Shown here piece after piece: positions 1 through 7,862 of a DNA stretch of 64,000 bases; positions within the stretch are counted from its first letter, which is position 1; each line of letters begins with the position of its first letter. This DNA comes from Rhizobium sp. NZLR1 (GTDB lineage Bacteria; Pseudomonadota; Alphaproteobacteria; Rhizobiales; Rhizobiaceae). The position numbers and the translations under genes were made by a program. The stretch spans positions 124,001 through 188,000 of the forward strand of contig NZ_CP071636.1 in assembly GCF_017357385.1 (NCBI RefSeq), written 5' to 3'. The notes beneath the pieces were generated by a model that was not told the origin of the DNA, searched no databases, and worked only from the letters and a program-made list of their open reading frames with translations.

Positions 1-2
1 CC

Positions 3-155
3 GGAGAAGGAATGAAATTCCTGGCGGAAATTACTGCAGCCGGCCTCGATTTGAATTCGTCGACCTCCTACGTAACCGATATCCGATGCGTCGCCGCAGC
101 GGCTCCGGAAAGAACGCCCAATGCGGGGCAGGCGGACGCCTTGCCCGATCCATGA
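3..155 (+). CDS. C-terminal end of an unidentified protein, cut by the window edge
   Basis: A reading frame open to the left edge ends with TGA at 153-155, giving about 50 residues that I do not recognise. It contains an ATG at 12 preceded by GGAG, so it could also be a free-standing 47-residue protein. The stop overlaps a potential ATG at 152, and the next gene's ribosome site lies within it. That suggests this is the tail of the preceding gene of the same operon. Nothing can be said about function. Confidence 0.35.
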   Translation, partial: GEGMKFLAEITAAGLDLNSSTSYVTDIRCVAAAAPERTPNAGQADALPDP

Positions 156-163
156 GGAAAATC

Positions 164-1501
164 ATGACCCGTTCACGGCAGTTGCGCCTCGGCGCCTTCA
201 TGCGTCCCGTCAGCTTGCATACCGGCGCGTGGCGTTATCCCGGTTCCTATCCTGACGCAAACTTCAATTTCGCGCATCTAAAGTTCTTTGCACAGGCGCT
301 GGAACGGGCGAAATTCGACGCCTTCTTCATGGCCGATCATCTTGCCGTGCTCAACATGCCGGTCGAGGCACTCAGGCGCAGCCACACCGTGACCTCTTTC
401 GAGCCCTTCACGCTGCTCTCAGCGCTGGCGGCAGTGACGGAGCGTATCGGTCTCGTCGCTACCGCTTCCACCACATTCGACGAGCCCTATCACATAGCCC
501 GACGTTTCGCCTCGCTCGACCATATCAGCGGTGGCCGCGCCGGCTGGAACATCGTCACGACGTCGAACCCCGACGCCGCTCTCAATTTTGGCCTCGACGA
601 ACATATGGAGCATGGCGAGCGTTATCATCGCGCTCGGGAGTTTTATGATGTCGTCACCGGGCTCTGGGACAGCTTCGCCGACGACGCCTTCATTCGCGAC
701 CGGGAGAGCGGCCTGTTCTTCGATCCGGAAAAAATGCATGCGCTGAACCATAAGGGCGAGGAACTCAGCGTCCGCGGGCCGCTCAATATCGCCCGCCCGC
801 CGCAGGGATGGCCTGTCATCGTCCAGGCCGGCCAGTCGGATCCCGGCCGCCAGCTTGCCGCGGAGACCGCCGAAATGGTCTTCTGTTCGCCGCGCGATCT
901 TGCCGCCGGCAAGGTGCTTTTTGCCGATATCAAGGGTCGCATGGAAGCCATCGGCCGCAACCGCGACCATCTGAAGATCCTGCCCGCCGCCTTCGTCATC
1001 GTCGGCGACAGCATCGAGGAGGCCCGCGCCAAACGTGCCACCCTCGACGGCCTGGTGCATTACGACAGCGCAATCGCCTCGCTTTCGATCGCGCTCGGCC
1101 ATGACGCTTCCGGCTTCGATCCCGACGCGCCGCTACCGGCCGATATTCCCGACACCAATGCCAGCAAGACCGGCCGCGCCCAGGTCCTGAAGCTTGCGGC
1201 GGAAGAAAACCTGACCGTGCGGCAGCTGGCGCAACGCTATGGTGGCTATGCCGGCCTTGCCTTCGTCGGTACACCGGCAAGCATTGCCGACGAAATGGAA
1301 TGCTGGCTGGAGGAGGAAGGCTCGGACGGCTTCAATATCGTCTTCCCCTATCTGCCGCAGGGTCTCCTTGACGTCACTGAACGACTGGTTCCGGAGCTTC
1401 AGCGCCGCGGCCTGTTCCGCAGCGAATATGAAGGCGCAACGCTGCGCGAGCATCTCGGCTTGCCGCGGCCGGAGAACCGGTTCTTCGTATCGGGCGCATG
1501 A
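164..1501 (+). CDS. LLM-class flavin-dependent monooxygenase (NtaA/SnaA/DszA type)
   Basis: The protein (445 aa from this start) belongs to the bacterial-luciferase-like TIM-barrel superfamily, in the FMN-dependent monooxygenase branch that includes nitrilotriacetate monooxygenase NtaA, SnaA and DszA. Such enzymes use FMNH2 supplied by a separate reductase and cleave C-N or C-S bonds or oxidise small xenobiotics. Seen: an N-terminal barrel start LRLGAFMRP, the AFFMADHL segment near residue 54, and the branch-typical GWNIVTTSNPDAALNFG at about 127-143. The longer frame from 86 adds an unlikely Arg-rich leader. ATG 164 has GAGGA seven bases upstream, so it was chosen. No partner flavin reductase is visible here. 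The substrate is unknown; in rhizobia these genes often sit beside sulfonate or aliphatic-amine uptake genes, but that is not shown in this window. Confidence 0.88.
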   Translation: MTRSRQLRLGAFMRPVSLHTGAWRYPGSYPDANFNFAHLKFFAQALERAKFDAFFMADHLAVLNMPVEALRRSHTVTSFEPFTLLSALAAVTERIGLVATASTTFDEPYHIARRFASLDHISGGRAGWNIVTTSNPDAALNFGLDEHMEHGERYHRAREFYDVVTGLWDSFADDAFIRDRESGLFFDPEKMHALNHKGEELSVRGPLNIARPPQGWPVIVQAGQSDPGRQLAAETAEMVFCSPRDLAAGKVLFADIKGRMEAIGRNRDHLKILPAAFVIVGDSIEEARAKRATLDGLVHYDSAIASLSIALGHDASGFDPDAPLPADIPDTNASKTGRAQVLKLAAEENLTVRQLAQRYGGYAGLAFVGTPASIADEMECWLEEEGSDGFNIVFPYLPQGLLDVTERLVPELQRRGLFRSEYEGATLREHLGLPRPENRFFVSGA

Positions 1502-1519
1502 GGCGCTGCTGCCAGCCGC

Positions 1520-1951
1520 TCAGCTCCGTGTGCCAGCAAAACGCCAGGGGTCGATGCATTCGATGCCTAGCGGGATGAAATGCGCGACATTGCGGGTCAC
1601 GAGGTTCAGCCCGTGTTCCAACGCAGTGGCGGCGATCATTGCATCGGCGGATGGACGCTTGTCCGCGGTTGGAAGCAGTCCGGCCCGGCTTGCCGTCGCT
1701 GCATCGAATGGCAGGATGCGCTCGGCGAATTCCGTCAGCACGCTCTCATCCATCCAGCGGCGCAGATCCTCGGCGAAGCCGGGGTCCCTTCCGCGCTCGC
1801 GCTGGATGCCGAACTGGATTTCCATGATCGTAACCGCTGAGAGATAGGCTTCGGCAACGGAAAACTCCTTCATGAAGTCTTGGAATTCCCGCGACTGCCG
1901 CTCGGCTCTTCGCGCAGCAGAGACGACATTCGTGTCAAGCAGGAACACCAT
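1520..1951 (-). CDS. vapC: VapC/FitB-family PIN-domain toxin
   Basis: A 143-residue PIN-domain ribonuclease, toxin of a type II toxin-antitoxin pair. PIN toxins cleave specific RNAs, often tRNA, through a Mg2+ site of three or four acidic residues. Visible candidates are Asp6 in FLLDTNVVSAA, Glu44 in TIMEIQFG and Asp103 in SADAMIAATA, followed by LVTRNVAHF near the C-terminus. The length fits the family. Its ATG overlaps the stop of the upstream antitoxin gene by one base (TGATG), so the two are translationally coupled. It converges on the monooxygenase gene. I see no disruption, so the toxin is probably functional. Confidence 0.9.
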   Translation of the reverse strand: MVFLLDTNVVSAARRAERQSREFQDFMKEFSVAEAYLSAVTIMEIQFGIQRERGRDPGFAEDLRRWMDESVLTEFAERILPFDAATASRAGLLPTADKRPSADAMIAATALEHGLNLVTRNVAHFIPLGIECIDPWRFAGTRS

Positions 1952-2208
1952 CAGAACTCGACGGTCCTGTCGTCAAAGCCGAGCCGCTCGGGCTCGAACT
2001 CCCTTTCATCGGCTGTCGGATCGCGCAAGGCCGCAAAGAGTGTCTTCGGCGCCTTCCAGTTCGCCTGAAATTCCGCATAACTGACAAGCACATAAGCCGC
2101 CTTGCCGCGATCGGTGATCACGAGCGGCCGTTCATTCGCCTCCTTCTTTGCCTTACTCGGATTCTGGTTGAAGGAAGCGCTGGTCATGAAGGACATTTTC
2201 ATCGACAT
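1951..2208 (-). CDS. Phd/YefM-family antitoxin
   Basis: The small protein (85 aa from 2208) has the Phd/YefM N-terminal pattern: SASFNQNPSKAKKEA, then PLVITDRGKAAYVLVSY, which forms the DNA-binding fold. The tail KTLFAALRDP to the C-terminus is the likely toxin-binding segment. It precedes vapC with a one-base overlap. Several in-frame ATGs (2208, 2202, 2196, 2187) make the start uncertain; 2187 gives the most canonical N-terminus, but no start has a strong ribosome site. Antitoxins of this family autorepress their operon. Imperfect repeats of GTAGCATAC and GTAGTATGG lie at about 2212-2241, just upstream, and could be the operator. Confidence 0.8.
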   Translation of the reverse strand: MSMKMSFMTSASFNQNPSKAKKEANERPLVITDRGKAAYVLVSYAEFQANWKAPKTLFAALRDPTADEREFEPERLGFDDRTVEF

Positions 2209-2311
2209 CGTCCATACTACATTCATCAGAAAGTATGCTACATTTAACTCACTTTTACAAGATCGGCGGGGAGGGAGCCCCCGCTTTCCTGGAGGAGTCA
2301 TCCAGCGGCGC

Positions 2312-3355
2312 TCAGACCATGGCCACCGCCTGAAACGCATCGCTTTCTCCCGGCACCAATTCGAGCGGCCAGACGACGTTGCGGCCGGCATCGGGATAGA
2401 ACTTGCGATAGGCCGGCATGTTGGCGAGAAGCATCTGGCCCAGCGCGATGCCGAGATCGTAGAGTGACATGCGGAAGCAGCTGAGCGAGGGCTGCAGGAA
2501 CCGCGCTCGAGGCGCGTCACGGAAGCCGATCACGGCAATGTCGCGGCCGGGCATGACGCCTGCCTCCGTCAGGCGGCGGTAAAGGCCGATCGCCATCAGC
2601 TCGTAGATCAGGATCACCGCCGTCGGCCGCTCTTCAAGAAGCAGCAGCTCGTGGGCCGCCTGATAGCCGCCTTGTTCGCTCGACTTGACGCGGATGACGA
2701 GCGACCGGTCGAACGCTATATCGTGGCGTTCGAGCGCGCGGCGATAGCTCTCGAGAAAGACGTAGCCGAGGTTGACCTCGCTCGACGGCGCGGTGATCGC
2801 GATCCGACGGTGGCCGCGTGCGACCAGCCGCTGGACCGCATGTTCGGCCACGCCTTCGAAATCGAGATCGATCCAGGGCGAATTGCTGGCCGAAAGGCTG
2901 CGGCCGACCGAAACGAAGGGGATCTTTGCCCGCGACAGAAGATCGATGCGCCGGTCGATACGCTGCATATTCGAGATGATCATCGCATCGACGATGCCCC
3001 GCGCCACCATGCGCTTCAGATATTCGTGCGGATCCTCATCGCTCGGGCTGGGCAGCATGATGAGGTCGAGGCTGTGGCGGGCAAAGACGCTTTGCAGGCC
3101 GCTGGTGACGCCGAGGAAGAAGTTGTCGGCATTCTCGACCGCCTCCGTGCTGGATTCGATCATCAACCCGATGACCTTCGTCTCTCCCTGTCTCAGGCTC
3201 CGCCCCGACTGGTTGGCGACGTAGCCGAGTTCCTCCGCGGCTGCCAGCACGCGGCGGCGCGTTTCCTCGTTGACATCAGGCTTGCCATTCAGCGCCCGGG
3301 AGACCGTGCCGATCGAAATATCCAAGTGTTCGGCAAGCTGGCGAATGCCCTTCAT
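2312..3355 (-). CDS. LacI-family transcriptional regulator of the adjacent sugar locus
   Basis: A 347-residue LacI/GalR repressor. The N-terminal helix-turn-helix reads IRQLAEHLDISIGTVSRALN (residues 3-22), with the hinge helix about residues 46-60. The rest is a periplasmic-binding-protein-like sensor domain that should bind the sugar effector. It is transcribed away from the dehydrogenase-isomerase-ABC operon. The perfect palindrome at 3510-3523 in the shared intergenic region is a LacI-class operator and is very likely its target. The frame extends to 3379, but the family N-terminus (MKGIRQLA) fits ATG 3355; an AGGGA lies 12 bases upstream, slightly far. Effector unknown. Confidence 0.9.
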   Translation of the reverse strand: MKGIRQLAEHLDISIGTVSRALNGKPDVNEETRRRVLAAAEELGYVANQSGRSLRQGETKVIGLMIESSTEAVENADNFFLGVTSGLQSVFARHSLDLIMLPSPSDEDPHEYLKRMVARGIVDAMIISNMQRIDRRIDLLSRAKIPFVSVGRSLSASNSPWIDLDFEGVAEHAVQRLVARGHRRIAITAPSSEVNLGYVFLESYRRALERHDIAFDRSLVIRVKSSEQGGYQAAHELLLLEERPTAVILIYELMAIGLYRRLTEAGVMPGRDIAVIGFRDAPRARFLQPSLSCFRMSLYDLGIALGQMLLANMPAYRKFYPDAGRNVVWPLELVPGESDAFQAVAMV

Positions 3356-3479
3356 CGTTGTTGATTTTCCCTGGAGCATGATGCCGAAAACTGCGCGCGG
3401 TTTCCAGATGACATCCTGCTTTCCTTCTCTGATTTAGATCCATTCGGATCTCGGTCCGAAATTTCGCATTTGGCGTCTA

Positions 3480-3523
3480 TTGACATCGCAAAGTGTTTCC
3501 GCCAACATTCGTAAACGTTTACG
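3480..3523 (+). promoter_or_regulatory. Promoter with perfect LacI-type operator
   Basis: TTGACA at 3480-3485 could be a -35 box, with a weak -10 (CAACAT) 17 bases later. Immediately downstream lies CGTAAACGTTTACG (3510-3523), a perfect 14-bp palindrome with the central CG typical of LacI/GalR operators. It sits where RNA polymerase would start, the classical arrangement for repression. A second, looser inverted repeat TTCGGA...TCCGAA lies at 3443-3460. Dehydrogenase translation starts at 3570. That the LacI protein encoded at 2312-3355 binds here is inferred from position. Confidence 0.75.
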
Positions 3524-3569
3524 GAGTGCGTGTCACGAGGAGAGTTGGCGCCATTCCCTGGAGGAAATC

Positions 3570-4604
3570 GTGAAATTCAGTGCCATTCTGTGCGGGTGCG
3601 GAGCTATGTCCAAAGGTTGGTTGCGCGCCATCGCTTCCAACCCTCAACTGGCCGAATCCATCACCATCGTCGGTCTCGTCGACCTCAACCGGGAGACGGC
3701 GGAAAAGCTCGCTGCCGAGTTCGGTCTTAAGGGCGCTGTGATCGGTTCGGACCTGTCCGAAGTTATCGCTGCGACCAAGGCCGATCTGGTCTTCGACATC
3801 GTCATTCCGTCCGCCCGGTACGATGTCGTTTCGGCGGCGCTCAAGGCCGGCTGCCACGTGCTCAGCGAAAAGCCGATGGCCGCCTCGCTTGCCGAGGGCG
3901 CTGCGCTGATCGATCTCGCCGCAGAAACCGGCCGCATCCATGCGGTCATCCAAAACCGCCGTTTCATCTCGGGCATCAGGCGCCTGCGCCGCTTCGTCGA
4001 CAGCGGCGTGATCGGCGAGCTCACCGGCATCCATTGCGACTTCTTCCTCGCACCGCATTTCGGCGGCTTCCGCGAAGAGATGGATAATGTCCTGCTTCTC
4101 GACATGGCGATCCACACCTTCGATGCCGCCCGTTACGTCGCCGACAGGAAGCCGCTCGCCGTCTATTGCGTCGAGCGCAATCCGAAGGGGTCGTGGTACC
4201 GGCACGGCGCCTCGGCCAATGCCATCTTCGAATTTTCAGACGATATCGTCTTTACCTATCGTGGCTCCTGGTGCGCCGAGGGTGAGCGCACCAGCTGGGA
4301 AAGCCAGTGGCGTCTCGTCGGCTCGAAGGGCATGCTCACCTGGGACGGCGAGGAGAGCTTCAAGGCGACGGTTGCGGGCGAGGAGCCCGGCCTGTTGCGT
4401 GGTTCTACTTCCGTAAACGTTCCCGGTCCGGAGCATGACGAAGAAACCCACGGCCACGCCAGCGTCATCGCCGACTTCATCGCGGCGATCCGCACCGGCA
4501 AACAGCCCGAAACGGTCAACTCCGACAATATCAGAAGCCTCGCCATGGTCTTCGGTGCGATCGAAAGCGCCAAGACCGGCAAGCGCATCGAAATTTCAGC
4601 ATAG
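3570..4604 (+). CDS. Gfo/Idh/MocA-family NAD(P)-dependent oxidoreductase
   Basis: A 344-residue sugar or polyol dehydrogenase of the glucose-fructose oxidoreductase / inositol dehydrogenase family. The N-terminal Rossmann fold has the glycine-rich turn CGCGAMSKGW, followed by VGLVDLNRE at the end of beta-2. The family EKP motif appears in HVLSEKPMA (about residues 91-99), whose Lys is normally catalytic. GTG 3570 is chosen because it follows GGAGG with good spacing and makes the Rossmann strand the N-terminus; the longer frame from 3480 would cross the operator. It is the first gene of an operon with the isomerase 11 bases downstream. Substrate not determinable; context suggests an unusual sugar or cyclitol. 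Confidence 0.9.
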   Translation: MKFSAILCGCGAMSKGWLRAIASNPQLAESITIVGLVDLNRETAEKLAAEFGLKGAVIGSDLSEVIAATKADLVFDIVIPSARYDVVSAALKAGCHVLSEKPMAASLAEGAALIDLAAETGRIHAVIQNRRFISGIRRLRRFVDSGVIGELTGIHCDFFLAPHFGGFREEMDNVLLLDMAIHTFDAARYVADRKPLAVYCVERNPKGSWYRHGASANAIFEFSDDIVFTYRGSWCAEGERTSWESQWRLVGSKGMLTWDGEESFKATVAGEEPGLLRGSTSVNVPGPEHDEETHGHASVIADFIAAIRTGKQPETVNSDNIRSLAMVFGAIESAKTGKRIEISA

Positions 4605-4615
4605 GATCAAGTGAC

Positions 4616-5515
4616 GTGAGCAACCCTGCAAAATCAATTCGCATCGGCACCATGGTCAGCGGTAACAAGGGCGATACCGCCCAGCGCATCGGCGAAATCG
4701 CCGACATGGGCTTCGAAAGCTTCGAACCCTTCTTCTGGCAGACGACCAAGGGCCAGGACCTTTCCGAGCTCGGCAAGCGCTGCCTCGACGCGATCGGCGA
4801 CCGCGACATCACCATCTCGACGCTCGGCATGTTCGGCAATCCGCTGGAAGAGGACGCAATCGACCTGGAGACGCTGCAGGGCTGGAAAGACTGCATCGAC
4901 AATGCCCATCATTTCGGCGCCACCTGCGTTGCCGGCTTCACCGGCCGCATCCGCGGCAAGCCGCTGACCGACAGCCTGCCGCGTTACAAGGAGATCTGGA
5001 GCGAGCTTGCCAAGCGCGCCGCCGACAAGGGCGTCAAGATCGCCTTCGAGAATTGCGCCATGGACGGCAACTGGGCGACAGGCGACTGGAACATCGCCCA
5101 CAATCCGGACGCCTGGGAGCTGATCTTCAACGAAACGCCGGACGATCATATCGGGCTCGAATGGGAGCCCTGCCACCAGATGGTCTATCTGATCGACCCA
5201 CTGCCGCAGATCCGCAAATGGGCGCACAAGTTCTTTCATGTTCACGGCAAGGACGCGACCATTCGCTGGGAGGTCATCAAGGAACACGGCATTTTCGGCA
5301 AGGAAAAATTCGTCTTCATGCGCACGCCGGGCTTCGGCGACAGCAACTGGACCGACATCATTTCCGAACTGCGCCTTGCCGGCTGGTCGGGCTCGATCGA
5401 CATCGAAGGCTGGCACGACCCGGTCTATCGCGATGAACTCGAAATGACTGGTCAGGTTCACGGGCTCAACTATCTGAAGAAGTGCCGGGGCGGAGATTTC
5501 GTTGTTGATCCCTGA
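4616..5515 (+). CDS. Sugar phosphate isomerase/epimerase (xylose-isomerase-like TIM barrel)
   Basis: A 299-residue member of the AP-endonuclease-2 / IolE-IolI TIM-barrel family, which isomerise, epimerise or dehydrate sugars and inosose using a divalent metal. Candidate metal ligands sit in IAFENCAMDG, GLEWEPCHQM, FHVHGKDAT and SIDIEGWHDP, the usual Glu/His/Asp/Glu places on successive strands. It begins with GTG 4616, 11 bases after the dehydrogenase stop. The pair (MocA-type dehydrogenase plus TIM-barrel isomerase) recalls inositol or rare-sugar catabolism, with the ABC importer downstream supplying substrate. The exact reaction is inference only. Confidence 0.88.
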   Translation: MSNPAKSIRIGTMVSGNKGDTAQRIGEIADMGFESFEPFFWQTTKGQDLSELGKRCLDAIGDRDITISTLGMFGNPLEEDAIDLETLQGWKDCIDNAHHFGATCVAGFTGRIRGKPLTDSLPRYKEIWSELAKRAADKGVKIAFENCAMDGNWATGDWNIAHNPDAWELIFNETPDDHIGLEWEPCHQMVYLIDPLPQIRKWAHKFFHVHGKDATIRWEVIKEHGIFGKEKFVFMRTPGFGDSNWTDIISELRLAGWSGSIDIEGWHDPVYRDELEMTGQVHGLNYLKKCRGGDFVVDP

Positions 5516-5590
5516 TCGACCGCCTAAGGTACGGCGAACGCCGGGCTGGGAGGCCCGTCGGCGCCATGACTGACTAACCTGGGTCTTTTC

Positions 5591-5609
5591 GCGGCGCAGC
5601 CGCTTTTTT
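5591..5609 (+). terminator. Short hairpin with T-run (partial terminator/attenuator) before the ABC operon
   Basis: GCGGC-GCA-GCCGC forms a five-base-pair hairpin followed by six T residues, ending 11 bases before the start codon of the binding-protein gene and just before its GGGAGGAAAG ribosome site. It has the form of a weak intrinsic terminator and could separate or tune transcription from the dehydrogenase-isomerase pair. The stem is short, so full termination is unlikely. Confidence 0.5.
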
Positions 5610-5620
5610 GGGAGGAAAGC

Positions 5621-6883
5621 ATGAAAAGAATTGCAAGACTTGCGCTAGCACTCGGCACGGCGATGCTGATGACATCGATGGGCCATGCCGAACAGAAGAC
5701 CTTCAAGATCTGGTGGTTCGAGGAGCCGACCACGGCTCAGGGCATTGTCTGGAAGAAAGCGCTCGAGGAGTTCAAGACGAAACATCCGGACGTCAACGTG
5801 AGCTTCGAGCAGAAAACCTTTCAGCAGTTGCAGGCCTCAGGCGGCATGATCCTCAATTCCGATCAGGCCCCCGACGTGCTCGAGTACAACAAGGGCAATG
5901 CGACCGCTGGCTTGGTTGCAAGCCAGGGATTGCTGACCAATCTGGATGACTATGTGAAGAAGGAAGGCTGGGACAAGATCCTTAACGAAGGCGATTTTGT
6001 CCTAAGCCGTTATGACGAAAAGGGCATCTATGGCTCCGGCCCTGTTTGGGGCGTCTCGGTCTTCGGCGAATATGTTTCGTGCTTCTACAATATTGACATG
6101 TTCGAAAAGGCAGGCCTCAAGCCGCCGACGACGCTCGAAGAGTGGGTCGCTGACATGGAAGCCTTCAAGCAGAAGGGTCTCACGCCTCTCGCGCTCGGCG
6201 CCATCGACACCAGTGGCCAGCACTTGCTTGCCTCTCTCGCCTATACCAAGGCCGATGACGCCTGGGTCCAGAATTATCAGGGTTTGAAGGCCCCCCTCGA
6301 CGGCGCGCCCTACCTCTATGCGGCGCAGACATTGGTCGACTGGGTCAGCAAGGGCTACATCAACAAAGACTCCACGGGCATGAAGGACACGGACGCGGCC
6401 CTGCTCTTCACCTCCGGCAAGGCGCCGATGTACGTCTCGGGCACGTGGAATCTCGGCACCTTCGCCTCGACCATCAAGGACTTCAAGTGGGGTCAGTTCG
6501 TAATTCCGACGCCGAAATATTCGGTCGGCTCGACAGGCAATCTCTGGGTCGTTCCCAAGGGCAGCAAGAATCCCGATCTCGCCGCCGAGTGGATCAGCCT
6601 GACCTTGTCGCCGAAGTACCAAGCTGAACTCGGCAATGCCGGCGGCGTGCCGATCGCCGCTGATCTTTCAGCCATCACCAACCCCATCGGTAAGAACGCG
6701 GCAGCGGTTTTCAAGCAGATCTCTGACAAAAGCGGCCTCGGTTTCTATCCTGACTGGCCGGTCCCCGGCTACTACGACGTGCTCAATCAGAAAGACACCG
6801 GTCTCTTCCAGAGCAGTCTGACTGCGGAGCAGTTCGTCGAACAGATCAAGCAGGTTTACGACGACGCGCAGGAAAATCAGTAG
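5621..6883 (+). CDS. Sugar ABC transporter, periplasmic binding protein (family 1)
   Basis: A 420-residue extracellular solute-binding protein of the CUT1 (maltose/UgpB-like) type. It begins with a Sec signal peptide, Lys/Arg then a hydrophobic run LARLALALGTAMLMTSM and probable cleavage after GHA. The mature part starts KTFKIWWFEEPT and contains the aromatic-rich pattern usual for carbohydrate-binding proteins (for example GFYPDWPVPGYYD near the C-terminus). A strong ribosome site GGGAGGAAAG precedes ATG 5621. It is followed by two permeases and an ATPase, so the importer is complete. The ligand is probably the substrate of the upstream dehydrogenase and isomerase, but the sequence does not name it. 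Confidence 0.92.
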   Translation: MKRIARLALALGTAMLMTSMGHAEQKTFKIWWFEEPTTAQGIVWKKALEEFKTKHPDVNVSFEQKTFQQLQASGGMILNSDQAPDVLEYNKGNATAGLVASQGLLTNLDDYVKKEGWDKILNEGDFVLSRYDEKGIYGSGPVWGVSVFGEYVSCFYNIDMFEKAGLKPPTTLEEWVADMEAFKQKGLTPLALGAIDTSGQHLLASLAYTKADDAWVQNYQGLKAPLDGAPYLYAAQTLVDWVSKGYINKDSTGMKDTDAALLFTSGKAPMYVSGTWNLGTFASTIKDFKWGQFVIPTPKYSVGSTGNLWVVPKGSKNPDLAAEWISLTLSPKYQAELGNAGGVPIAADLSAITNPIGKNAAAVFKQISDKSGLGFYPDWPVPGYYDVLNQKDTGLFQSSLTAEQFVEQIKQVYDDAQENQ

Positions 6884-6899
6884 CGCGACCTTGAACGCT

Positions 6900-6922
6900 G
6901 GGCTGCGCCTCTGGCGCAGCCC
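6900..6922 (+). other. Perfect intercistronic hairpin after the binding-protein gene
   Basis: GGGCTGCGCC-TCT-GGCGCAGCCC is a perfect ten-base-pair stem with a three-base loop, 17 bases after the binding-protein stop and about 28 bases before the permease start. No T-run follows. Such hairpins between binding-protein and permease genes usually stabilise the upstream mRNA and allow more binding protein than permease. Confidence 0.7.
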
Positions 6923-6950
6923 CATTATGGGAGGCTGAAGGAAGAATGAT

Positions 6951-7859
6951 ATGGCCATATCCAGCCAGCGATCGAGCGACGGTTCACGAAGCTATAGCCT
7001 CTACCTCATCCCTGGGGCGATCGGCTTCATTCTGATCGTGCTGATACCGCAGCTTGCTAATCTCGCACTGAGCTTCACGGCATGGAAAGGCGTTGGCACG
7101 CCGCGACCGGTCGGCCTGCAGAACTATCATCGCCTGCTGACGGACGATCAATTCTGGGGATCGATGTATCACACCCTGCTGTTCATCGTCTCGATGACCG
7201 TGATACCGGTGTGCATCGGCCTGTTGCTGGCCGCTCTGCTGTTCGACTATGTCAGGGACCAATTCGGGGAATGGGTCTCGAGCTTCTTCAGGGCCGGTTT
7301 TTACTTACCGCAGATTCTGCCCGTAACGGTCGCGGGCGTGCTTTGGGGTTGGATTCTCAATCCCGTCGGTGTCATCAACATCACGCTAAAGGCCATCGGC
7401 CTTGATAATCTCGCCCAGAACTGGATCGGCGATGCGACATACGCACTTGCTGCCGTCTCGCTCGTCATTGTTTGGATACAAGTCGGCTATTGCCTGGTGG
7501 TGTTCATGGCCGGTCTATCGCGCATCGACCCTTCTCTCTACGAGGCTGCCGAGCTCGATGGGGCAAACTGGTGGAGCCGGCTGGTGACGATCACCATTCC
7601 GCTTCTGGCGCCGGAGATTTTCGTCGTTGTGCTGACCACGCTGATCGCAGCGCTTAAAGTCTTTGCGCCAATCTTTGTCATCACCGCCGGCGGCCCCGAC
7701 AATGCCACGCTCGTGCCATCCTATCTGACTTACTACCACTTCTTCACAACACAGCGCGTCGGCTATGCCGCAGCCATCGCGGTTGTGCAAACGACTCTGA
7801 CGATCGCTTTGGCTGTGATTTTCCTACGCTTCCAGAGCCAGCAGGAGGCGAAGGAGTAG
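6951..7859 (+). CDS. Sugar ABC transporter permease (MalF-like)
   Basis: A 302-residue inner-membrane permease with about six predicted helices, beginning IPGAIGFILIVLIPQLANLAL. The cytoplasmic EAA loop that docks the ATPase reads EAAELDGANWWSRLVTITIP (near residues 195-215). ATG 6951 has AGGAAG upstream. Only three bases separate its stop from the next permease gene, so the two are co-translated. It forms the heterodimeric channel of the importer encoded by this cluster. Confidence 0.92.
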   Translation: MAISSQRSSDGSRSYSLYLIPGAIGFILIVLIPQLANLALSFTAWKGVGTPRPVGLQNYHRLLTDDQFWGSMYHTLLFIVSMTVIPVCIGLLLAALLFDYVRDQFGEWVSSFFRAGFYLPQILPVTVAGVLWGWILNPVGVINITLKAIGLDNLAQNWIGDATYALAAVSLVIVWIQVGYCLVVFMAGLSRIDPSLYEAAELDGANWWSRLVTITIPLLAPEIFVVVLTTLIAALKVFAPIFVITAGGPDNATLVPSYLTYYHFFTTQRVGYAAAIAVVQTTLTIALAVIFLRFQSQQEAKE

Positions 7860-7862
7860 ATC

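Noticed and set aside
30..105. Cluster of six-base restriction palindromes (CTGCAG, GAATTC, GTCGAC, TACGTA, GATATC), like a cloning polylinker
   Set aside because: The stretch reads as open coding sequence ending in a normal stop and merges smoothly with the following operon; chance is enough.
1951..2520. 189-codon form of the antitoxin
   Set aside because: The first hundred residues overlap the LacI gene in another frame and do not resemble an antitoxin; only the last 80 or so do.
4410..4426. CGTAAACGTTCCCG, similar to the operator at 3510-3523
   Set aside because: Only half of it matches, it is inside the dehydrogenase coding region and the other half-site is missing.
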